From the NCBI GenBank assembly GCA_026182355.1, contig JAPFBL010000372.1, positions 112,001-176,000 on the forward strand: 64,000 bases of DNA, in the 5' to 3' direction. Below, one piece after another: positions 1 through 15,182 of this stretch; the stretch's first letter is position 1; the number at the start of each line of letters is the position of its first letter. The notes beneath the pieces were generated by a model. The model made no database searches and was not told the origin of the DNA. It saw nothing but the letters and a program-made list of their open reading frames with translations. This stretch comes from Hermatobates lingyangjiaoensis. Lineage: Eukaryota > Arthropoda > Insecta > Hemiptera > Hermatobatidae. Both the position numbers and the translations under genes were made by a program.

Positions 1-124
1 GGAAATTATCATAACTTATTTTTGACTGTTTAGTTATGTTTAATTATATGACATTAACCGTGTTGACTTTTTTTATTCATCCTTTTGAATGTAATTCTAA
101 TAAATTTGTTTTTTGTTATTTTAG

Positions 125-3958
<3,834 letters not shown>

Positions 3959-4167
3959 TGAATGTAAAATTAATTTATAGCTAATACTACCTACAATCAT
4001 GTTCAATTTTAATAATAAATTCCTTTTGGTCCCTGTTTCCTTTTGATAAACGTTACCAGAAATTGAATGGAATAATTGTATATTCATTGTATATTTGAAT
4101 CTATGTTATGTATATATAAGCAATGTTATAAGCAATATAACATTGAATAAACTAAATTCACAGAAAC

Positions 4168-4398
4168 CTGGGCGCCATGTTACCTCTGGAAAGGTTGGTC
4201 CTGGGTTGCACTTTAGGCCTCGATTTATTTACGCGGGAGGTGAATAAATCTAAGCAAGTCGTCCCTCGGAGAGGACGTTAAGCCTGTACGATGTCAGGTA
4301 TTCGTTAAAGATCCCTACTCTAAATATACTTGAGTTAGGCAAAATTTAGGAGTCCCACTATGGAATCAATCTTCATTGTGTGGAATCACAAAGGGCTT
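4168..4398 (+). mobile_element. tRNA-derived SINE, decayed head, tail type 1
   Basis: The body (CTCGATTTATTTACGCGG, GGAGAGGACGTTAAGCC, GAGTTAGGCAAAATTTAGG) matches the other SINE copies. The tail TCAATCTTCATTGTGTGG is shared with the copy at 38831-39160 but not with those at 18916 or 25406. The tRNA-like head is degenerate. Confidence 0.8.
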
Positions 4399-4602
4399 TA
4401 GGCAGAGATTATAGACAAAATTAAAAACCATCCCTTGATTTTAAAAAGAATTACTGAGTGAATACAACGAATTACAATACAACGAAGAAACTATAGTTAA
4501 AATCATTGCACCAATGTAACTATTACCAAATGTAACTGCTGTTCCTCATAAAATTACATTCTGTTAACCTTTTTCTATCAATGTATTACTTTTTTTTTTT
4601 AG

Positions 4603-4704
4603 TATAAGGCCACTGGTGGTACACAGTGTTACCTTCAAGTTGACTATCATTCCTCTGATAAACCACTTCCTCTCTGGACGATGTACAAGGAAGAAATATT
4701 AAAA
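4603..4704 (+). CDS. Putative internal exon of unknown gene (perhaps 5' ICE1)
   Basis: A long T-tract plus AG precedes, and GTAAGT follows, a 102-bp open stretch of 34 codons (YKATGGTQCYLQVDYH.. to ..MYKEEILK). It begins and ends in phase 0, which is compatible with joining the exon at 8933. Joined, the junction would give a continuous charged helix (EEILK-EERKK). It follows the LARP7 stop by 650 bp and needs an upstream exon that I cannot find. I do not recognise the family. It could be an early ICE1 exon, an exon of another gene, or a chance exon-like stretch. An ATG at 4681 could serve as a start. Confidence 0.4.
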
Positions 4705-4749
4705 GTAAGTTTTTACCGTATTGCGTACGTTTCTAATTTCCTCATGTAC

Positions 4750-4946
4750 TGGATTCTATAAATATATATATATATAATGCAAATTATCCGACTGGACAAC
4801 AAACATGATGGCAAAGAAAGGAACACAAAAACTCACTTAGAAATCTTCGTCCTCAGAGGATGTCATGTTCTACTCCTGATGGACTATGAGGATGGAAATA
4901 TTTTTTCTGTGTTCCCTGAGTTGTTTATTTTATATATATATATATA
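4750..4946. mobile_element. Degenerate PLE foldback between TA tracts
   Basis: TA runs at about 4758-4777 and 4930-4946 bracket two diverged arms. The left reads AACACAAAAACTCACTTAG then TCTTCGTCCTCAGAGGAT; the right reads TCCTGATGGACTATGAGGAT then GGAAATATTTTTTCTGTG. These match the ends of PLE family H. Confidence 0.5.
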
Positions 4947-4949
4947 AAT

Positions 4950-5340
4950 TAAATACTACAATAACAATATATATTAATTAAAATGCTTTAAGGCCTTTCG
5001 TTACATCATCAGAGAGCTAAATGAAACAACCAAAAAATATAATAACAAGTTAACCTGGTTGATTAAAGTCTTCAGGATTGCTGGGATCCCTGTCTGAATT
5101 TAATGTTCTTAAACTTGAAGGAGTCTTGATCTGCTTACTTATTTCTTTTATTAATATTTCATCTAGTTTGTAAAGTCCCGGACTATTGTTCATTAAATTT
5201 CCATAGAAATTCTTTATGAGTGCACTTTCAATAATATTTCTCCTCCTTTCTGAAGGTACAAAAATTAATTTCTTTGCTAGAGCATTTTAATTAATATATA
5301 TTTTTATTGTGGTATTTAATTAATATATTATATCAAGAGT
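4950..5340 (-). pseudogene. PLE 3' end: C-terminus of GIY-YIG endonuclease ORF
   Basis: Minus-strand codons 5277-5050 read KKLIFVPSERRRNIIESALI, then MNNSPGLYKLDEILIKEI, ending in TAA at 5050-5052. Penelope-like elements encode a reverse transcriptase fused to a C-terminal GIY-YIG nuclease, and this (RRNIIESALI..NNSPGLYKLD) is the typical end of that ORF. A second copy of the same region is at 21541-21735. Downstream on the minus strand is CTCTGATGATGTAACGAAAG, a hammerhead-like motif. The copy is 5'-truncated in a TA tract, so it is a dead fragment. Confidence 0.75.
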
Positions 5341-5352
5341 TATTGTTGATTA

Positions 5353-5664
5353 TTAAATTATATATATATTAGTGAAGGTTGGTAGCAATCCTTCTTGCAA
5401 ACATGTTTCTAAAAAGTTTATGCCAATTTCATGCTTGGTTACCTTTTTGGAGAGTTTCTCTAATGTTTTACAGGCTCTTCTGAGTTGCTCGGGAAATAAA
5501 AAAATCAACTGGCCCAAACTTTTCCTTCTAATCACCTTTAAGAGCTTATAGAACATTACAGAAACTCTCCAAAAAGGTAACCAAGCATGAAATTGGCATA
5601 AAGCTTTTAGAAATATGGTGGTTCCACGAGTTACTCTGGAGGCCAGTAGCAGTTTGCTTCTCAA
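5353..5664 (-). pseudogene. PLE N-terminal ORF fragment, folded back
   Basis: Minus-strand residues read LFPEQLRRACKTLEKLSKK, then GINFLETCLQEGLLPTFTNI and run straight into a TA tract at about 5360-5375. The same N-terminal region (LEKL..FN.TC.NEGLLPKYTNI) recurs at 15001, 36091 and 37490. About 65 bp of the arm is repeated in inverted orientation (5408-5470 against 5548-5612), so it is a small palindrome and not a gene. Confidence 0.7.
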
Positions 5665-5669
5665 CGCGA

Positions 5670-5790
5670 GTACTTCGCACTTCTTCCCGATGACGACGGT
5701 TGTCGAAATATCGAAGTGAGTTCTGTAGTGTCTTTCTGTGTTCTTTTCTATGTGTTAAAGTGTATATATATACAAAAATATATCGGAAAA
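5670..5790 (+). mobile_element. PLE fragment, family H
   Basis: CGATGACGACGGTTGTCGAA at 5686-5705, followed by ATATCGAAGTGAGTTCTG, TGTCTTTCTGTGTTCTTTT and then a short TA tract. The same block occurs near 26270, 47370 and, reversed, 56220. Confidence 0.65.
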
Positions 5791-5899
5791 GCACAGAAAT
5801 TACTGACAACTGAAAACTTCCTTCTTTATTTTAACCTTTGTGGTTATCAAGAAAAGAGTTCTCCGTTTGAGACCCAAAGAGGAACGCTAAATTCATGAA

Positions 5900-7490
5900 T
5901 GCGCTGTACGTCCATTTGTTATTATTAAGAAATGTGGGAAACTTGAAAAATAATAATGATATAAAATCAAAGACTAGTAAAATGACTAACTAAAGCCATT
6001 GTATGAAATAAAAATAAATTAACAATAGAGACTGATGATTCCAAAAAGATAGCAGTATGCTTCCACTGATACTCCTAATTAACACTACGTTATACGAGGA
6101 TCTAATCAAGAATTCAGACATGGAAAGAGTCACTAAAACGAATTTAATGAGAATTAGGATGACCTATGAGTGGACGACTCAACTACTACTAAAAACAATG
6201 CACAACATAGTAGACGGAAAACCAACATAAAAAGAAACAGAATGAGTGTAGTGCAATGTATAATCAAAATAGTTTGAAGAGACAGGTTAGCTAGCTATGA
6301 CGACCTGCACTTTTTTACCGCCATACGGTAGAGTATTGTTGGGAGAAACACCATTTATGTTTGGAGATATGGACATAGAAGAGGAAGAAAATACGGGAAA
6401 GAACTCTTAATGTAGTATTAATATTAGAAGTATGGAACACCGTCTTACCTCGTACAATGCGTTTCGGGAGTCACTTATCTTCAACAAGAATTGGTCTAAG
6501 GAGTTCCACTTTTTGCTAGATCTATTCTTGTTGAAGATGGGTGACATCCGAAACTGGTCAGAGAGCTACAGCAGCATTGTACGAGGTAAGACGGTGTATA
6601 TACTTCTAATATTAATAATACTAACCTCTGTGGTAATAACGAAATGCATGTTTACAGTAGTGCCTAGTTTACGGACTGATGTTTCTCTGTAATTCCGAAA
6701 CTACACCATTTGCAGAAAAATAATTGTATTATTGCTAAGTGCGCTCGATGGATAATACATCACTATTCTGAACCAACAGTAAAATCTGATAAAAAATGAG
6801 AAAGAAATAAGAAGGCGACTACTTACATGCTGTCTGCAGTTTTAGGACTGCCCAAAGAACAATCCTACGTATGGATGAGTCCACACTTGTATAGAACAGT
6901 CACTCACAAACTACCTACTGTTATGAGCAGAAGCGTTTTGCTGGCTTATCACTTGTTGCTAACCAGTTCATACGGTTAGTAAGGTTAATTCACACTGAAT
7001 CTTAGGGCCAAACAAAAATTAATTTGGGCCACCATAATATAATAGACTCTAGTATGAATCTGTAGAGCAAGGAGGATAAAGAAATAAAATTAAGATGTTA
7101 TGATCAAATTAAGAACAAGAGCTAAATATGGCGAAGTCATCATAACCACAACATGTTGAACCTTAAAACAATACAAGAAAGTCCATTGGAGTTAGCATGA
7201 AAGTAACAGACAGAGGCTAGATTACTGCTGTGAACAATGGATGACCTGTCACCATTCAAACGGAGCCCCACTCAAATTGTGAGACCTATAAACCGATACA
7301 GAAACTATTAATATGATAACATTGAACACTTCTATGTAATTTCAACAGGACAAAACATATATAGACAATGAATTACAGCCTGCCTAAGCTCTAATAAAAT
7401 ATAGGTGTATATTAAAAAAAGAAGTCAAATGTTAAATTATTTATTATCGATCGAAACAATTATCTCTATAATAAGAAGTACTATACAAAG
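5900..7490. other. Gene-free stretch, decayed repeats
   Basis: Apart from the palindrome at 6423-6615 I see no supported exon. Parts of 6050-6300 and 6830-7270 have a mid-complexity look that could be an old retroelement, but no domain can be read in either strand. Confidence 0.4.
6423..6615. mobile_element. PLE-like palindrome, family K (193 bp)
   Basis: ATTAGAAGTATGGAACACCG with TCTTACCTCGTACAATGC on the left is mirrored by GCATTGTACGAGGTAAGA and CGGTGTATATACTTCTAAT on the right; TTCAACAAGAATTG and ATTCTTGTTGAAG form inner arms. The right arm holds GAAGATGGGTGACATCCGAA, a hairpin-GAAA motif like those of the other foldbacks. Confidence 0.65.
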
Positions 7491-7507
7491 GTAAGGCGAA
7501 AAATTAC

Positions 7508-8055
7508 TTAATCTTCAGGAACTCCTAATTCTTTATTCGTCCACTTCGATGGATCTGGGTACGGAAATTCTCCCTAGAAAATAAGTCAGAAATAATTCAT
7601 TAACACAAAAGGAAAGGATTAATATAATTTGTCAACCACATCAAGAAGTTAAACTATAATTATAAATTATTACTAAAAAGAAATTATAATTTAATCACCA
7701 AAATATGATCAGGTTCATGCCAAATATGCCACAATACCCACCACCACATAAACCCAGCTATTGCATTAGAACCAATTATCTGAAACTTAGTGGGAGGGTA
7801 AGCACCGCATCTGTATGAGTACCTGAAAAAAAAATCAGTAAGTATTAATTATAAACAGCACGTAAATAACTTTACAAATGAAATACTAATTTAGTTTAAT
7901 ATTGATGGTATTTTCATCAGTTTACATAAAAGAAAACCGCCTAGCTTTAATACTTACAGTCCTCCAGCATGCCTCACTTGATTTGATAATGGGACCTTTG
8001 CATTGATAGATTTTGAAAGAGTTCTATATAAACCTAATCCCTTAGAAACCAACAT
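7508..8055 (-). CDS. NDUFB2: NDUFB2, NADH dehydrogenase 1 beta subcomplex subunit 2
   Basis: Accessory subunit of the membrane arm of mitochondrial complex I (inner membrane). There are three exons on the minus strand: 8055-7958 (ATG at 8055-8053), 7822-7699 and 7573-7508 (TAA at 7510-7508). Splice sites are GT-AG and phases agree (2, then 0), giving 95 residues against about 105 in the human precursor. Residues 1-32 form a basic, Ser/Thr-containing mitochondrial presequence (MLVSKGLGLYRTLSKSI..). Then comes the mature domain with one Trp-rich membrane segment (NAIAGFMWWWVLWHIWHE) and the diagnostic end GEFPYPDPSKWTNKELGVPE. It lies antisense between LARP7 and ICE1, or inside an ICE1 intron if the exon at 4603 belongs to ICE1. 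The sequence just upstream of the ATG is pyrimidine-rich plus AAG, so a 5' UTR intron is possible. Confidence 0.93.
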
Positions 8056-8932
8056 TGCTTAAAAAAAATACCTCCATATAACTATAGCCAGCTGATTTTA
8101 AGGGGAAAAAATGCCAACACTGGTTCAGAAAATATTCATGTAATTTTTACAAAGTATTTGTAAATTCATTCGTTTTTCATACAAAATACATAGTGGTTTA
8201 GAATAAATTTCTTAAAGGAATATGTAATCATTCAATGAAAACGTTCAATCGGTAAACAGAATTACTGAACACAAGTTGACAAGGAGGTTATTTTATGTTC
8301 CGGTTTTACCCGGGTAGTCATGTGTTTGTTGTATATATAATATATAGTTTTAAATAGGTTTTTAAGGATGTCAGGGTGCGAAAGATGTGAAAAATATAGA
8401 ATAGCATTACAGGTAAATGACAAATAAATTTGATAATAGTTTTGTATTGTCTTTAGCATTATTTTTTCAGATTGTTATTGTTGTTGATTGAATGTGGTTA
8501 AGCATTATGGAATTTATCCAAGAATGTGCTTACTTTGTACATTTTACCCTTTACTTCTGTTATCCTTATTTAAAATAAAAAAGTACAGAGTTTTTTAATA
8601 TCAAGTTATTTCATATCTAATTACATTAATGAATAATGAGCCATACATTCTCACGTTTGAAGCCAGCCATGTTAGAATTATTCCTATAAATTAATTAATG
8701 ATATTTGTTTATTAATTTAATAAATCGTTTGTTTATACACTTTTAGTTTATTGTAGACTGAAATTTTTTTTGAATGTTAGAAAATTAGAACATGTGTAAT
8801 GTTTTTAAATTAATGTTAAAGAAATCTTATAATGCTATTGTGTTGCATAATCAGAAGTATTAAAGGATTTTATTTGTTTTATTTAATATTGTAAAATTAG
8901 TAGTTTTATTTTAAACTCATACTTCTTTCTAG
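8056..8932. other. AT-rich stretch between NDUFB2 and the ICE1 exon at 8933
   Basis: It should contain the NDUFB2 promoter and probably ICE1 intron. No motif stands out. A GC-rich snippet ACCCGGGTA at about 8308-8316 recalls the Helitron 3' hairpin but is too short to call. Confidence 0.4.
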
Positions 8933-10534
8933 GAGGAGAGGAAGAAATACTTCAGAAAGTTAAATGTTGTAGAAGCCCTTAAAGAACTTCTTAATACCAG
9001 AGAGTAAGTAATTTTAAATATTTGTAATCGAATTCCCTGGAGTTTCATTACAAAACTCATTTTATCGATTGATATTTTTCAGTTCGTCATGTATTAAAGG
9101 CATTAAGAAGGCTGTTTCGGATATTAGATGTAAGTCTCTGGAAGAAAAGAATGAACTTAGACATCAACTGATAACTGTTATAAATGTAAATAAACAAATA
9201 CTGGAGGTACGTGGAATGATTTTTTTCTATTAAATAAATGTATTTACTATATTGTTATTATTTAAGTTTTTATTAGGAGATTGTGGAAACATAATACAAA
9301 CAACTTATAAATAATGGATGAATCATATTCGACTAATTACTTGGAATCACATTTAGCACATAGCCTTGAACTTAACGATATGTTACAAGTCAAATTGGCC
9401 CTTTTCTGAGGCAGGTTTTAAACATACTGGATGACCTCTAATTCTTTTATTATTAAGGATGACGTGCAAGGTCGTCCTTTTTTTCTTTACTAATGTCCAC
9501 ATTTATGGAATTTTACGTCTTTTTGTGCCGAAAGTATGTCTTATTTTTTTATACGGAATTCATTAACCATGGTGGATCTTTGTGTTACTTATCCAAGTAG
9601 TAACCACCCCCCAATTTAACTGAACTTCGGTTATTTACTGTGATTGAACATGGCTATTGTCGTTGTCCCATCGTCTAGTAATTTATTATTTATTTTCACT
9701 TCAATTAAGTTATTCAAAAACTTCAAATAATTCAGACTTCTATATTCCTTTCCAGATTATCTGCGAATACAGTTGTGTAATTTTTTTTTTTATTAAAGCA
9801 CCTAGCGTGGAATTGTTTTCTGGTTGCTGAATGAATGTCATGTTAGACACATTAATATGTTGAACTGATTGTGTTTTTACACAAAATTTAATTTTAAGAG
9901 GTATTTCATAAATACATGTAGTAGAATTTACATTTTCGAAGTTTGGAATTAGTTCTTAAATGGGTTCTTAATTTTAAAAATATGAAAAGTTTTTTTTGTA
10001 AAGAAATCTAACCAAAGTGAAATTTTAGCACAACGAATTGAGATAAACACTGTATTATTAATGAACTCTTAATAAATATTATTCAATTTAAATCTTTTAC
10101 CATTTTTTTTTTTTTTTTTAGTTAACTCACGTTAAGTTTATCTTTGTAATAAGATTTACCCTTCTTCTTGTTTTGAAAATGTACTTGTCCAATTTTATAG
10201 AATAAAAACTGAAATAATCTATTCGAATATTATGTGATTTTAAATTCTAATGTAGTCCAATCATGAACACTACGTGTTCGAAACGCGTTGTTTATACCAT
10301 TAAATTTTGATATGTGGAGATCAGTTCAGTAGCTTTTTACCCTACAGTATGTGATTTTTTTTTTAATTTGGTTTGTTTTTTTTTTCCAGGAAAGAGAAAA
10401 ATTGAAAGAAACTATAAACAGTCTTAATATAAAATTGAATAAGTTGAATTCCGATATAGACAACGACAAATTTTTAATTGCCCAGCTTACTGCACAGAAT
10501 CAGATGTTAAAAAATGTCAGTAGCAAAGTCTCCT
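8933..10534 (+). CDS. ICE1: ICE1 N-terminal coiled-coil exons
   Basis: Three exons (8933-9003, 9083-9206, 10390-10534) encode about 113 residues that are nearly all helical and charged: EERKKYFRKLNVVEALKELL, then SLEEKNELRHQLITVINVNK, then EREKLKETINSLNIKLNKL and IAQLTAQNQMLKN. Leu, Ile and Val recur at heptad spacing, as in the coiled coil with which ICE1 proteins start. The next two small exons (12722-12781, 13139-13189) give a basic patch SPKRRPSKAQQG and an acidic SVDWSDDNSE. The acceptor of the third exon (10389) has a PLE fragment only about 40 bp upstream. Confidence 0.75.
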
Positions 10535-11180
10535 GTAAGTACAGAAATTCAAATACAGTTTATGAATTTAGTAGTTACTACTGCCAAGGATATTTGATGA
10601 TAAATAGGTACTTCAACCTGGAAAGTTCTTTTGGAAAAATGAATTGATAAAATCTCAACAGAACTATGATTCTACAAAATACTAAAGTTTCATAAGTCTT
10701 TCTAGACTGGTGTCAAAACATTCTCAACCGATATTCCTCTTTTACCAAACACTCAGATGCCACTTGTTGATTTTCTGATAAAAGATTTACCAAAAAACAT
10801 ATGTATTTATTGTGCAATAGTTTCCTATACACAAAAAAAAAATCTTACTAGTTGTTAAACATTATGAGTCAATTCTCATATAAAGTTGTTTTATTAAAGA
10901 AGCTAAAACTATGTGTTCGAAATGCGTTGTTATGTTTTTAATGATAAAGTTGTTTTATGTGGAAACTTGATCCATAATTTACAATAAAAAGGAATCACCA
11001 CATAGTGACTGATTGCACAGCTAATGAATATGTTACTAGTATTCTAGTTTAAAATATTGCGATAACCCAATTAATTAAATTAAAATAAAGATTTGAAGGG
11101 TTTAGATTTTATTTTGCAATTTTAGATTATCTTATGAATATATAAGTGAACCTTGTTGTCTAATATATAATTTAGCTTAA

Positions 11181-11226
<46 letters not shown>

Positions 11227-11280
11227 TGGAGACGTTCTTCTTGATTTCTTCGGAGACATTGATAGAAGAAGCATTAAACA

Positions 11281-11326
<46 letters not shown>

Positions 11327-14300
11327 AATGATTAAACCACAATAAGAAATGGGAAAACAAGACTAAGATCTTTCAACCGTAACAAGCGTTCTTCGTCAGA
11401 GTCAAAAACCCAACTGAGTTAGGTTTTTGACTCTGACGAAGACCGCTTGTTACGGTTGAAAGATCTTAGTCTTGTTTTCCCATTTCTTATTGTGGTTTGA
11501 TCATTGATTGTTATTTCACGTGTTTATGTGAAATCTTTATATATATATATTAACTTAAAATATAACAACCTAATATATAATACAAAACTTTTAATTGTCT
11601 TATATGTCTTGTAAAATTGTAAATGATTCCTTTTAATGTTAATATCCGTAGAATATTGCTGTTTAAAATCTGTTTATCGTAACGTGTTTCATATGGGATT
11701 TTAGGTGGAACGTTGATTTCTTGTATTTTGACGTAATTATGATTTTTATATATACTTACTATCTGTTATACCTGTCGCTACTCGAGTATTCATTATGCTG
11801 TTTGATTTTGTTGTTTCTCTGAGAAGGGTGTCCATTCGAAACGGCTTACTCTCGTAGTCTCAGAGACAGGCAGTAAAGTTTTCCTGTGAGCCCCTTGTAT
11901 TGTGACTGTCTTTCCCTCAGATTGGTGTATTACAACTGAATACAGATTTAAGTTCCTATCTGAAAGCTCCTAGCTTCATATTGCTAATGTTTCACTTACC
12001 CACTATGTTCAGGAAGTAGACTGCAGTCTACCAATTCTAAATGTTACTACCTCTCACCAGCTTTTCTTACGCCACTTTTATTTCGTTGACATTTTCAGAG
12101 TAATGTTTATGCATTCCAGCTGACAAACTATAATAAGTTTGCGTTATTAGCAGGTCGCACTCATAAGGACGCTAAGATTTACGTGTTCATCTGTATATAT
12201 AAAATACAAATTTTGTTTGTGTGTCCGCTATAGAAATAAAACTGGAGACATTTAGATACAAAGAAACATATGGATCTTATATAACTTTTTTGTTCTTAAG
12301 ATCTTCCCTCCACTACCCTGATATCCCTTTAGTTAACTTGTGTATTGTGTTTTTTGTTTCATTGAGATTCGTGTTTTCTCCTTATTCCATTGAAATACTT
12401 CTTCCTAAAATTATAGCATTTCTATTTAACCTTATACCAGGACTCTTACTTTATAATGAATATTCGAGTAATACCCGGCATGTCAGATAGTATAATAATT
12501 TTAAAAAAATAGTTTATTTATTTTAAATAAATAAACTTCAAAAATAATAAATTTGATATTAACACAAGTTATACACAATGAAGAATCATACAGTGGCATA
12601 GTTAAGCTGAGGAACACTATCTATTATGAAATTTATATTCCCAAAATATATCATTTATAAATTAATTTTCTTTTAGTTAATACTTTTTAATTAACTACTT
12701 TTATTATGTATTCTGTTTTAGCTAATAAAAGCCAGCCTAAGTCCCCCAAACGAAGACCAAGCAAGGCACAGCAAGGAGTTGGTGTGTATTGGAATTTATT
12801 TTATTGTATTTTTTAGTTGATATTATTGCTCGAACAGAGTTGTTTTACAGAAATTTGCATAACTTTATGTAGTTAACTTTGTTTATTCAGGGCTGCATTC
12901 CTGCGTAGTTTATGATTGCTTGAAATCAAGCGTTATTTTTATTATTGTTTAAATTAAACCCGTTGTTTTTTTTTTAAGTTACTCTTAAATTAATAAACAC
13001 ATTTTTATATTGTTTTGTTTCCGAGTGCCAGTATTCTAATTAAAGAAGAAAAAGTAAAGAACTTTATGTTATAAAAGTAATATTTTGTCATTAAATCAAT
13101 AATTTTTATTATTTTAATTATTTGTTTAATTTGAACAGGTGGAAACCAGAAATCGGTTGACTGGAGCGACGATAATAGTGAAATAGCAGGTAATTTTAAT
13201 TGAAAGCATTCGCTTACATTGTGTACCTGTTTTGATATTATTTAGCGCTCCCAGCTTATTCAGCCATATCGCTGAAAACAACAACAAAACAGACTGACGC
13301 CTTTTTAACGTGAAAGCTCTTTTGCGTAAAAAGAGTAAGTAATTTAATTTACTTACTTGGAAGCAGAGTAAGTAAATTAAATTATTACATTATCCTCATT
13401 AATAGGACATATTATCCGACAAAAATTTATATCTTTCTTTGACATTTGCTATAATCAGAAGAAGAAGTGATTTGACTTGAGAATTACAAATGCATCTCGG
13501 GAGCTACAAGCTCTAGCCTAGGATAGAGGCAAACAAAACCTCCGAGATACGCCCGAGGTGGACCACGCGGAGGCTAGCTTCCACGACCCTAAATCACAAA
13601 AAAATAAAAATCTTATAACAATTTAATAAAAGCAAAGCAAAAAGGTCCCACTAAACAAAAAATATTCTTCTTAATAAAATTTAAAAAGAAGCATATTTCT
13701 TGATATTTTTTTAACTTCTAACACTTAGTCTTATACCACAAAACTGGAAAATAAACTCCCGTTATTTTAGGCTTCCATGTAAAGGAAAACAAAAGAAAAA
13801 CCAGAACATTAACGTTTCTCATGCGTATTAGATCTTAGAGAACCGGTGTATTCAACATGATACACCGTGTTAGCCGTTCTGTCCAGGTTTTCATCAAATC
13901 GTTTGGTGTCATGACTGTTTGTGTTAACCTCTGTTTTCGAGGATGTCTATCCATGCAGCCTAAGAAGTGCGTAAAAATACCATCTCTCTCGTAACTATAT
14001 ATCAGCTTCTGTTAAAAGTATGATATATTTTCGACTATGAACTGAAACTATCTCTGAAATCTCCTAATTTCAGTCTACTCTACTTTACCGACATATTTAT
14101 CTTAATGAGAACTCATTTCATTTACTTCGCAGTAATCTCACTTCGTTTAATTGTTTTAGTTCAGCTCTGAAAGTAGCAGTAGTAATGCGGTTTCGTTCAG
14201 TTAAAAGGAAATATCCGTGTAACTTTTTTGCTTTCCTGGTGTATTTATTTGATTGATAATCAAATATTCAAATTGAATGTACTAATTTAGAGATCTGTCT

Positions 14301-15147
14301 AAACCTCTCTATTTGTCAGTTTTTTTGGGTATGTCATGGACTACCTTCGGACTATTATTTTATTATTTTTATACATTATTAGACTACAGAATTCTTTTTC
14401 TTTTTCTCGAGGTTTGATGTAGTTTAAAATAATCTCAACCACACCCTAAAAGAGTGGTTTTCTAACTTTTTCTAGACGTAGCTTCTCTTTTTTTATAAAT
14501 TAATTTCCACATTCTTAATTCTCTAAGATCAAGTATCCTTAAAAATTAAAACACGTAGAACTCTTTCAAATACAATATTGAAAATATCAATTTACTGTTA
14601 TAATTAGTGAGGGAAAATACATTAAACTTTCACCACAAGGATTTAATTATGCAACGCGTTTCGGACACTTACTGTTCATGATCAGGTACATCCACAATAT
14701 AAACATAAAAATGTATAAAATTTTTAAATTTAAATGAAGGAAAAACAACCAAAATTTTAACTCAAATAAAAACTAGATGGAGTTTCATATCTACCTTTTA
14801 GTTTTTATTTTAGTTACAATTATTGGTTGTTTTTCTTTTATTCAACTTTAATTTTTTCTTTATAAATATATGTCTTTATATTGTGGATGTACTTGATGAT
14901 GAAACCAAGTGTTCGAAACGCATGTATAATTAAATCCTTGTGGTGAAGACTTAGCTATCCCCAGTGAAGTGTTTATTTAGTGTTTCAGTCTTCTAAATGT
15001 CTTATGCTACCTTGCTTTGGCAATTATCACCTGCTCAAAAGAAAATTGTACGAAAACTAGAAGCTATAAGTAGGAAAATCGTGAATGCAGAATCTACTAT
15101 CGAATTCAATAATACATGCTTGAATGAGGATTTGCTGCCGAAATACA

Positions 15148-15182
<35 letters not shown>

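Noticed and set aside
11815..11885. Possible hammerhead (TCTCTGA..GAAACGGC..GTC TCAGAGA)
   Set aside because: A 7-bp outer stem and a GTC are present, but the CUGANGA strand is not intact and there is no second copy to compare.
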